Positions 1 to 5,592 of a stretch of DNA of 5,680 bases are shown here, piece by piece. Below the pieces are notes generated by a model. The model made no database searches. It saw only the letters and a list, made by a program, of their open reading frames with translations, and was not told the origin of the DNA. A program made the position numbers and the translations under genes. How positions within the stretch are numbered: the stretch's first letter is position 1; every line of letters begins with the position of its first letter. The DNA comes from Anaeromyxobacter dehalogenans. GTDB taxonomy: Bacteria > Myxococcota_A > UBA9042 > DTJE01. Location: contig DYKK01000223.1 of the NCBI GenBank assembly GCA_020722625.1, positions 1 to 5,680 on the forward strand, given 5' to 3'.

Positions 1-769
1 CGGCGGCGCCGGGGTCCAGGTGCCCCTGCCCGAAGAGGGCGAGGGCCAGCTGGACCGCGCCCCGGACCGGCACCACGAGCGGGGCGAGGCGCGACCAGGC
101 CTCGGGGGGGGTGCCTCGCTCCAGGTGGATGTAGGCGCGCTCGACCCGGCCTCGGTCGGGTCCGAGCCTGTCCAGGAGCGCGTGCACGCAGCGCCGGTCC
201 TCGGCGCGGACCCCGGCCCGCTGCATCTCGGCCTCGGCCTCGCCCGCGGAGAGGTCGTCCGTCAACAGCCTCGCGTACAGATGGTACGCCTCCGGGTCGC
301 GCTCGGCGTCGTCGCCGAACAGGTGCTCGCGCGACCGGGGCCGCCGGAGCCGGCCCGCCAGCAGGGCGCAGACCTTGAAGCCGACCTGCTCGCGCAGCCT
401 CCACCAGCGAAGCTCCAGCAGACAACGGGCCCAGTCCTTGAACGTGATCCCGTCGTGCTCCACGCCGTCGAGCAGCATCTTCTGTTCGAGCACGTCGCGC
501 AGTTGTGGGGGGCTCGCGGTCACGAAGTAGATGGGGTGACCCTGATAGCGGGGGCCGGGACCTCGCCGCAGCCCCCGCAAGACCTCGGGCATCCCCGGGA
601 CGGCCCGCTTGTCCACCGCGAACTCCACCGGGATGCGCGCGAGGCCCCGGACGGACGAGAAGCGCGTGGAGAGGTACGTCTTGTCCACGTCCCACACGAA
701 CACGTCGCCGTCGAACCCCGGGGGGTATTCGCGCGCGTCGCAAAGGACCAGGGGATAGTCGTGGCGCAT
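1..769 (-). CDS. HAD-superfamily phosphatase, APP1/DUF2183-like (3' end beyond window)
   Basis: Predicted lipid-phosphate phosphatase with 256 residues visible; the reading frame is still open at base 2, so the C-terminus is missing. HAD motif I is DVDKT at residues 27-31, with D27 the expected nucleophile and D29 the acid/base. Motif II is FVTASP at 82-87. A TFKDW segment follows at 109-113, and GFK with K132 is the likely motif III lysine. GDDAERDPEAY at 152-162 is a very APP1-like motif IV with acidic metal ligands. APP1 proteins dephosphorylate phosphatidate to diacylglycerol; the substrate here is inferred. The ATG at 769 is the only good start, 14 bases after the gpsA stop, with GAGGG directly against it, so the ribosome site is poorly spaced and translation may be coupled to gpsA. 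No signal peptide or membrane segment is seen. Third gene of a glycerolipid operon. HAD assignment is strong; the exact substrate is uncertain. Confidence 0.82.
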   Translation of the reverse strand, partial: MRHDYPLVLCDAREYPPGFDGDVFVWDVDKTYLSTRFSSVRGLARIPVEFAVDKRAVPGMPEVLRGLRRGPGPRYQGHPIYFVTASPPQLRDVLEQKMLLDGVEHDGITFKDWARCLLELRWWRLREQVGFKVCALLAGRLRRPRSREHLFGDDAERDPEAYHLYARLLTDDLSAGEAEAEMQRAGVRAEDRRCVHALLDRLGPDRGRVERAYIHLERGTPPEAWSRLAPLVVPVRGAVQLALALFGQGHLDPGAA

Positions 770-783
770 CCCTCGGTGTCCGT

Positions 784-1803
784 TCAGCGAAACCGCAACG
801 CCTCCACGTCGTGCCCCGCCGGGTTGGACTGGAGCCAGGCCAGGGCGTCGGGGACCGTCCATCCCTCGTAGAGGACCGCGTGCACCGCGCGCACGATGTG
901 GAGGTCCAGGCCCAGCGCGACCGCCTGCCGGTACACGGCGGCGGTGGTGGGCACGCCCTCCGCGACGCTCGTCATGTCCGCCTTGATCCGCTCGGGCGTT
1001 TCGCCGGCGGCGAGACGCTCGCCGAACCGGTGGTTCCGGGACAGTGGCGACGCGCAGGTCGCCAGGAGGTCGCCGAGACCCGCGAGGCCCAGGAAGGTGA
1101 CGACGTCCGCCCCGAGGGCGGCCCCGAAGCGGGCCATTTCCCCGAGTCCGCGCGTCAGCAGCAGGGCCTTGGCGTTGTCGCCCATCCCGAGCGCGTCCAC
1201 GGCCCCCGCGGCGAGGGCGATGATGTTCTTGAACGCGCCGCCGACCTCCACGCCGACCACGTCGCGACCGCCGTAGGTCCGCAAGCGCGACCCGTTGAAC
1301 AGCGCCTGGACGGCCGCGACGACCTCGTCGTACCGGGACGCGATGACGGCCCCGGCCGGCTTGCCGGCCATGATCTCGCCCGAGAGGTTCGGGCCGGACA
1401 GCACGCCGACCTTGAGGGCGCACGTCTCCTCCCGCAGGACCTCGGACATGCGGCGGAAGGTCGCGACCTCGATCCCCTTGGTGGCGTGCACGAGGACCTG
1501 GTCGCCCTCGAGGACCTCGCCCACGGCGCGCGCCACGCCGCGGAAGTACTCGGAGGGGACCACGATCAGGACCACGGGGGCGCGCGGCACGAGCCCGTGG
1601 AGATCGCTGGTCGCGCGCAGGCCCCGGGGAAGTCGGACGCCGGGGAGGTAACGGTCGTTGACGTGACGGCGATGGATCGCGCGGGCCAGGCCTTCCTCGC
1701 GGACCCACAGCACGACCTTCCGGCCGGTCTCCGCGAGCAGGGACGCGAGCGTCGTGCCGAACGCTCCGCCGCCGACCACGGCGATGTCGAGGTCCCTCGT
1801 CAC
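784..1803 (-). CDS. gpsA: NAD(P)-dependent sn-glycerol-3-phosphate dehydrogenase
   Basis: Reduces dihydroxyacetone phosphate to sn-glycerol-3-phosphate in the cytoplasm, supplying the backbone for phospholipid synthesis. The 339-residue length is normal for GpsA. The N-terminal Rossmann fold shows GGGAFG at residues 11-16. HATKGIE at 106-112 and LSGPNLSGEI at 135-144 follow the family pattern. The catalytic C-terminal domain has GGAFKNIIALAAG at 188-200 (K192 as catalytic lysine), GMGDNAKA at 206-213, GLAGLGDLLATC at 239-250 and SPLSRNHRFG at 252-261. The GTG start at 1803 overlaps the upstream acyltransferase stop (GTGA). A GGAGGG lies 11 bases before it, inside the upstream gene, so coupling is likely. 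A much longer in-frame reading upstream of this GTG exists, but it is only a GC-rich shadow of the acyltransferase gene. All key residues appear intact. Confidence 0.97.
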   Translation of the reverse strand: MTRDLDIAVVGGGAFGTTLASLLAETGRKVVLWVREEGLARAIHRRHVNDRYLPGVRLPRGLRATSDLHGLVPRAPVVLIVVPSEYFRGVARAVGEVLEGDQVLVHATKGIEVATFRRMSEVLREETCALKVGVLSGPNLSGEIMAGKPAGAVIASRYDEVVAAVQALFNGSRLRTYGGRDVVGVEVGGAFKNIIALAAGAVDALGMGDNAKALLLTRGLGEMARFGAALGADVVTFLGLAGLGDLLATCASPLSRNHRFGERLAAGETPERIKADMTSVAEGVPTTAAVYRQAVALGLDLHIVRAVHAVLYEGWTVPDALAWLQSNPAGHDVEALRFR

Positions 1804-3383
1804 GGTCGCACAAGCCCTCCCATCGCGGCGTGCCCGGCCAGCCGGTTGCCGTAGTACAGGAGCAGGTTGCGGTCCTCGTGGAAGAGCCGGTCGCCGCGCC
1901 GGACCATGGCCGGACGTCGATGGTACGAGCCCAGGTGCGCCAGGGCCTCGCCCAGGATCGCGACCGGGTCCCCGCGCGCGAGCGTCTCGTCCAGGCGGAG
2001 GAGCCCCTTCGCTGCGAGGTCCCGGAGGCGGGCCAGCGTGTCCTCGAGGCGCGCATAGACGTCCGTGAGCGGGAAGGAGGGCTCGGCACCCCCCGTGCGC
2101 AGGAGCCGGTAGAGGTCCAGGCCCGGGTTGCGCTCCCGCAGCAGCCGGAAGACCACGTCGGACGCGAGGTTCACGGACTTCGAGACCGTGTCGCGGTGGA
2201 ACGACGCGACTACGGCCGCCGCGAGTTCCCGCGTGTACTCCTCGTCCCGCTGCCGGTCGAAGGCCGGCCGGCCGCCCGAGAGCACGTACCTCGTGCGGTC
2301 CACGGGGCGCCCCCGCGGGTCGAGCGAGCGCCCTTCCGCGTCCACCTCGTTGCCGAACACGTCGAGGGGCCGGCCGACCACGATGTGGACAGACGAATGC
2401 AATGACAGCAGTTTGTTCAGGAAGTCCAGGATGCGGCGCGGTCGCGAGAACTCGTCGTCCTCGATGATGTAGCGGCTGCGGCCCGTCTCCTTGAGGTGGT
2501 CCTCGATCAGGGTCTCCGCCTCCAGCACCAGCTGGTAGTTGATGGTCACGGGGACGACGAAGACGTCGGGCCGGGGCCGTCCGGCCTGGAGGTTGTGGAT
2601 GTACGCATCCAGCCCCATCCCCAGGAGCCCCATCTTCAGGCGGCGCTCGACCGCTCCGCTGCGGCTGCGCGTGCCTCCCGGGAAGAAGAGGTTGTGGCGG
2701 CCCGCCTCGATGGTGCAGCCGGCGTAGGTCTTGAGCACGTCCTTGTACACGTCCGCCTTCTTCCGGCGGTCCACCTGGTAGGCCCCCAGGTGGTGCATGA
2801 AGAACCCGATGGGCTTGTTGGAGAACAGGTTCCGCCCGGCGCCGTACGTGAACGGCGGCAGCCCCATCCGGAAGATGGCGTAGGCGACCAGGATGCTGTC
2901 GAGGTTGCTCGTGTGGGTCGGCGTCATCACAATCGTCCCGGCGCGGGCGAGCGCCTTCAGGCGCTCGACCTCGCCGGTGACGTGGACCTGGTCGTCGAGG
3001 CGCGCGCCGCCGGGGAACGATCCGAGGAGCCGGATCGGACTCATGGTGTTCAGGAGGAGGTCGAGGGCGGGCGGGACGACCTTGGTGGCGAGCCAGTACA
3101 CGGTCGGGTCGAAGCGGCCGCTCACCTCGCGCGTGAAGGCCCACACCACCTCGCGCAGGGCCTCGCGCTGGCGGTCCGGACCGGCCCGGACCGCCTCGGC
3201 GTGGAGGCGGTCGTAGAAGGCCGCCTCGGCGGGGGTGGCGGCCAGGTCGGTCTCGAGCCGGCGGCGCTCCTCGTACAGCGTGTCGAACAGCGCGCGCTCG
3301 ACCGAGGCCGGGTCGCGGCCCAGGCGCTCCATCACGCGGTGGACCACCTCGACCTCGACGCGGTCCCTGTCCTCGGGCGTCAC
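1800..3383 (-). CDS. plsB: PlsB-family glycerol-3-phosphate acyltransferase
   Basis: Predicted to transfer a fatty acyl chain from acyl-ACP or acyl-CoA to glycerol-3-phosphate, giving lysophosphatidate at the inner membrane face. The 527 residues carry the acyltransferase motifs in order: HTSNLD at 157-162 (HX4D, H157 and D162), GAGRNL at 181-186 with a following GAYQVDRR at 200-207, FFPGGTRSRSG at 233-243, and VVPVTINYQ at 277-285. GAGRNL and the GTRSRSG type of block favour PlsB over PlsC. It is clearly shorter than E. coli PlsB (about 800 residues), mainly at the N-terminus. The Glu usual in motif III is Gly (G236). The C-terminal part, to LLLYYGNRLAGH at 507-518, resembles the tail of long PlsB-type enzymes. 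The start is GTG at 3383, with GGAG six bases upstream. First gene of the operon; its stop overlaps gpsA. An acyltransferase acting on another glycerol-phosphate acceptor remains possible. Confidence 0.86.
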   Translation of the reverse strand: MTPEDRDRVEVEVVHRVMERLGRDPASVERALFDTLYEERRRLETDLAATPAEAAFYDRLHAEAVRAGPDRQREALREVVWAFTREVSGRFDPTVYWLATKVVPPALDLLLNTMSPIRLLGSFPGGARLDDQVHVTGEVERLKALARAGTIVMTPTHTSNLDSILVAYAIFRMGLPPFTYGAGRNLFSNKPIGFFMHHLGAYQVDRRKKADVYKDVLKTYAGCTIEAGRHNLFFPGGTRSRSGAVERRLKMGLLGMGLDAYIHNLQAGRPRPDVFVVPVTINYQLVLEAETLIEDHLKETGRSRYIIEDDEFSRPRRILDFLNKLLSLHSSVHIVVGRPLDVFGNEVDAEGRSLDPRGRPVDRTRYVLSGGRPAFDRQRDEEYTRELAAAVVASFHRDTVSKSVNLASDVVFRLLRERNPGLDLYRLLRTGGAEPSFPLTDVYARLEDTLARLRDLAAKGLLRLDETLARGDPVAILGEALAHLGSYHRRPAMVRRGDRLFHEDRNLLLYYGNRLAGHAAMGGLVRP

Positions 3384-3413
3384 CGCCGACTCCGTCCTGC
3401 GTCAGCGACATCA

Positions 3414-3442
3414 GTTGACCGCATTCCGGGGTCGCCGTCAAC
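3414..3442. promoter_or_regulatory. Inverted repeat upstream of the acyltransferase gene
   Basis: GTTGAC at 3414-3419 and its exact reverse complement GTCAAC at 3437-3442 are separated by 17 bases and end about 31 bases upstream of the GTG at 3383. It could be an operator or an mRNA hairpin. On the minus strand the distal arm also contains TTGACG (3441-3436), which resembles a -35 box. The matching -10 (TCAACT, 3418-3413) is poor, so no promoter is claimed. Six-base arms can occur by chance. Confidence 0.25.
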
Positions 3443-3455
3443 GGGGGCGGGAACC

Positions 3456-3590
3456 CCGGCATCCGGCATCCGGGGTCCGGGGTCCGGGGTCGCGGTGGAC
3501 GAGGCTTCATCATCAACGCCCCGTCCCCCGCGTCCAACGTGGTCCTGACACTGACACAGTTCCTGAACCGGTCCACTGAACCTGTCCCCG
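3456..3590. repeat. Long intergenic repeat, copy A (heptamer array plus conserved flank)
   Basis: Begins with five tandem heptamers: CCGGCAT twice (3456-3469), then CCGGGGT three times (3470-3490). A conserved block CGCGGTGGACG follows (3491-3501), then a moderately conserved stretch to about 3545, and two CTGACA hexamers (3545-3556). The 3463-3556 part aligns with copy C at 5593-5680. The tail (TTCCTGAACCGGTCC and AACCTGTCCCC, to 3590) has no partner within the window. A seven-base unit is not a multiple of three and the block lies between genes, so it is noncoding. GCATTCCGGGGTCGCCGTCA at 3421-3440 may be a decayed extra copy of the core. Confidence 0.85.
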
Positions 3591-3617
3591 GGGTCCGGGG
3601 TCGCGGTGGACGTGGCT
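3588..3617. repeat. Intergenic repeat, copy B (short)
   Basis: Two CCGGGGT heptamers (3588-3601) followed by CGCGGTGGACGTGGC. Bases 3588-3616 match 5600-5628 of copy C exactly over 29 bases, and homology stops just after that. It follows directly on the tail of copy A in the same orientation; the GCGGTGGAC cores of A and B lie 111 bases apart. It sits between the stop of the exported-protein gene (3650) and copy A. No U-tract terminator is visible around it. Confidence 0.85.
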
Positions 3618-3649
3618 CCGTAAGGTATTTCGGAATCTGGTGGCGCCGG

Positions 3650-4090
3650 TCAATCGTCCGATCCGCGGTCGGGCGTCGGGACCGGTACCGGCGTGGGCCT
3701 CGCGGGGGGGGCCGAAGGAGGCGCGACCATCGTCGTGGTTTCGAGCAGGCTCCCGTCGTTCCCGAACCGTCGGATCTCCAGGCGTCCTGCATCGCCCACC
3801 ACCTCGACGCGCACCACCGCCTTCCAGGTGTCCCCGACCTTCACCCACGCCTCGCGCTGGCTCACCTCCTCGGCGGCCTCGTCGTACTCGCGCGCGTTGG
3901 CGCGGTCCACGGTGTGGATACGGCCCGGGTGACGATCACCGGCGGGCGAGAAAGTACCATTCGTCATGTGCGTCCCTCCGGCCGGCGCGCCCGCGCCGGC
4001 CCCCTGGTTGGCCACCGCGAAGCCCGCGTTGCAGGCCACCACCAGGCACATCACCCATGGCAGCGCGCCCGCGAGCCAGGCTTGCCTCAT
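3650..4090 (-). CDS. Small exported protein or lipoprotein, function unknown
   Basis: A 146-residue protein not recognised as a known family. The N-terminus (MRQ, then hydrophobic residues 4-19) looks like a signal peptide. VVAC at 17-20 could be a lipobox with lipidation at C20; AVA ending at residue 27 could instead be a signal peptidase I site. A Gly/Ala-rich linker covers about 28-50. A likely folded segment at 62-122 has alternating hydrophobic residues (AWVKVGDTWKAVVRVEVV). A proline-rich tail (PPSAPPARPTPVPVPTP) ends the protein. The ATG at 4090 overlaps the stop of the peptidase gene (ATGA) and has AAAAGG seven bases upstream, so it beats longer in-frame starts up to 4318. Translational coupling suggests it works with the peptidase, for example as an inhibitor, immunity protein or accessory lipoprotein. 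That role is inference. Confidence 0.8.
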   Translation of the reverse strand: MRQAWLAGALPWVMCLVVACNAGFAVANQGAGAGAPAGGTHMTNGTFSPAGDRHPGRIHTVDRANAREYDEAAEEVSQREAWVKVGDTWKAVVRVEVVGDAGRLEIRRFGNDGSLLETTTMVAPPSAPPARPTPVPVPTPDRGSDD

Positions 4091-5421
4091 TGCAGTTCCT
4101 TTTCCAGCATGGCCCAACGCTTGGGAACGAGGGCCTTGTATTCGTTGTACTGTGGCCGACCCTTCGTGCTGCCGTACGCGCGCACCGTTTCCGCGACGTC
4201 CTCGGCGATGTCGGCCGTGGCGTACCTGGACACCGACACCTTGTCGGAATCCATGCATTTCTTCCACTCGGCCCACTTGCCCTTGGTGGTGTCGGTTCCC
4301 CACTCCTGGTAGGACCACACGTGGCCGGTCTCGTGGATCATGCTGCCACGACGCACGTTGGCGTCGGGCAGCGGGTTGGAGACCGCGTCCGGGTAGATGG
4401 TGACCTCGCCGGACGCTCCGGCCGTCATGTACGAGTGAAAACCTGGCCGGTGATACTTGGCCGCCCAGGTGGGATCGTCCGGGTTCGTCACCACGTTCAG
4501 CACGACGCGCTGGACCCGTGCCCGGTTCCTGGCCGGCAGATTCGCCAGGGCATCGGCCGCCTCCGCCACGGAATGGGAATGCAGACCGGCCTCCGGGGCC
4601 TTGGGCGCCACGATCTCGATGCGGGTCCCGTCGCTGAAGGAAGCCGTGTATTTCTCGGCGTCCGCCTTCTTGCCCCGGAACTCGTAGTCCTTCACCGCGA
4701 CCGGGGCGGACAGCGTGAACGTCACGGACGAGGTGGACACCTCCTCGGTGGACAGGGCAGGAAGCGCGTCCTGGGAACCGATCAGGCCCTCCAGGGTCGC
4801 CGCCTGGTCCTTCGGCGGCTTGGACGGCAGCCCGGGGAACTTCGGGCGCAGTTCGTCGCGCGCCGCCCGCGACACCAGGTTGAGTTCTCCGCCGAGCATG
4901 TTGTCCAGGATTCCCTGGTTCTCCGCCCGGACCTCGGCCCAGCCAGGCAGCGCGTGGACGCCGGCCACAGCCGCCCGTGCGTCAATGGGTGACCACGAAA
5001 AATCCGGGGGCATCTCCTTGGTGGAAGGAACGGTTCCCCAGGAGGCGGTCCAGTTCATGGCGATGACTCGTTGCTTGTCCGGGCCCACCGACTTCTGCGC
5101 CAGGTACACGCTGGCCGGGTCGAAGGCCCCTCCCCAGCAGGCGACCTTGGCCTTCACCTGGTCTCGGAACCACGAGAGGTACTGCTTGTCCGTGTACTGG
5201 GGGTCGCTCGACAGGATCAGGACCCCGGCAGGCAGGTCCTTCACGGTCGGCCCGGCCTCGCCGGGGGTGGGGGGCCTCAGCAAGGCGGCCTGCGCATCGT
5301 AGCCCTCGGTCGAGCGAACCTGCTCCCGAATGCCCCGATTGCCCGTACGCGCGGGTGAGGAGGTCTTTTTCGTGGGAACGCCGCCGGACTCCTTTGGGAC
5401 CTTGGCCTGCCCGATGTCCAT
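4087..5421 (-). CDS. HETGH zinc metallopeptidase, gluzincin-like, no Sec signal
   Basis: A 444-residue predicted zinc protease. The C-terminal catalytic domain has MIHETGHVWSYQEWG at 361-375 (ligands H363 and H367, catalytic E364). About 40 residues later, RYATADIAEDVAETVRAY spans 399-416; E407 is the likely third zinc ligand, by analogy with the AEFFAEAFR helix of anthrax lethal factor. The N-terminus (1-38) is polar, rich in Lys, Ser and Pro, with no signal peptide. GYDAQAALLRPP follows at 40-51. An unrecognised region spans about 65-230 (starting GVLILSSDP), then a second of about 230-340. I chose ATG 5421 because AAAGGA lies six bases upstream. Starts at 5436 and 5487 are in frame but lack a ribosome site. 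Its stop overlaps the exported-protein gene. Sampled lines look less GC-rich than the lipid operon. The peptidase call is good; family, target and secretion route are unknown. Confidence 0.85.
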   Translation of the reverse strand: MDIGQAKVPKESGGVPTKKTSSPARTGNRGIREQVRSTEGYDAQAALLRPPTPGEAGPTVKDLPAGVLILSSDPQYTDKQYLSWFRDQVKAKVACWGGAFDPASVYLAQKSVGPDKQRVIAMNWTASWGTVPSTKEMPPDFSWSPIDARAAVAGVHALPGWAEVRAENQGILDNMLGGELNLVSRAARDELRPKFPGLPSKPPKDQAATLEGLIGSQDALPALSTEEVSTSSVTFTLSAPVAVKDYEFRGKKADAEKYTASFSDGTRIEIVAPKAPEAGLHSHSVAEAADALANLPARNRARVQRVVLNVVTNPDDPTWAAKYHRPGFHSYMTAGASGEVTIYPDAVSNPLPDANVRRGSMIHETGHVWSYQEWGTDTTKGKWAEWKKCMDSDKVSVSRYATADIAEDVAETVRAYGSTKGRPQYNEYKALVPKRWAMLEKELQ

Positions 5422-5426
5422 CTGTG

Positions 5427-5466
5427 TTCCTTTCATGGCCGAAAGGGTTCTTTCATCGGTGAAAGG
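5427..5466 (-). promoter_or_regulatory. Tandem pair of 20-base dyads covering the ribosome binding site
   Basis: Two imperfect copies of a 20-base unit lie head to tail (5427-5446 and 5447-5466; 15 of 20 positions agree). Each is itself a dyad. CCTTTC at 5429-5434 pairs with GAAAGG at 5441-5446 across a six-base loop; CTTTC at 5450-5454 pairs with GAAAG at 5461-5465, also across six bases. The gene-proximal stem contains most of the AAAGGA Shine-Dalgarno (minus strand, 5433-5428) of the peptidase gene. The element could be an RBS-masking hairpin or a two-site operator with sites two helical turns apart. The regulator is unknown. Confidence 0.5.
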
Positions 5467-5492
5467 AGACACCAATTCACCGGACATGTCAA
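5464..5492 (-). promoter_or_regulatory. Candidate promoter for the peptidase/lipoprotein pair
   Basis: On the minus strand, TTGACA (5492-5487) matches the -35 consensus perfectly. Seventeen bases later the -10 position reads TCTCCT (5469-5464), only a 3 of 6 match. If used, transcription would start near 5457 and give a leader of about 36 bases, containing most of the tandem dyads. This would also exclude the 5487 start codon. The weak -10 keeps the call tentative. Confidence 0.25.
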
Positions 5493-5541
5493 GTACGACA
5501 CCGGCTTCGCGGGCCCTGACGGATGAATCCGACCCTTTGGA

Positions 5542-5558
5542 CGCGGGCAGTGCCCGCG
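5542..5558. other. GC-rich hairpin
   Basis: CGCGGGC (5542-5548) and GCCCGCG (5552-5558) form a perfect seven-base-pair stem with a three-base loop. No T-tract follows on either strand, so it is not a classical intrinsic terminator. It lies between repeat copy C and the candidate promoter of the peptidase gene. Confidence 0.5.
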
Positions 5559-5592
5559 GCTCCAGGTTCGCGATGAGTTTCTTCGTGGAAGT

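Noticed and set aside
505..1854. Long plus-strand reading frame opposite the phosphatase and gpsA
   Set aside because: Composition is Arg/Gly/Pro-rich without any domain motif, and it lies antisense to clearly conserved genes. The same holds for plus-strand frames at 20-871, 2496-3548 and 3640-4992.
3456..3617. CRISPR-like array
   Set aside because: The repeated units are seven bases long and directly abut, with no regular spacers. Copies A and B differ in length and no cas genes are present.
784..3792. A 1002-aa minus-strand reading frame ending with the whole of GpsA
   Set aside because: Only the last 339 residues are GpsA. The upstream part is Arg/Pro/Gly-rich, lies out of frame over the acyltransferase gene and reads through the noncoding repeats. 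It is a high-GC shadow.
4091..4318. Longer N-terminus for the small exported protein (ATG at 4318)
   Set aside because: The extension lies wholly inside the peptidase gene and is His/Arg/Gly-rich. The ATG at 4090 has a good ribosome site and places a signal peptide at the N-terminus.
5542..5558. Intrinsic terminator
   Set aside because: The stem is strong but no T-tract follows on either strand, and no gene ending nearby is visible in the window.
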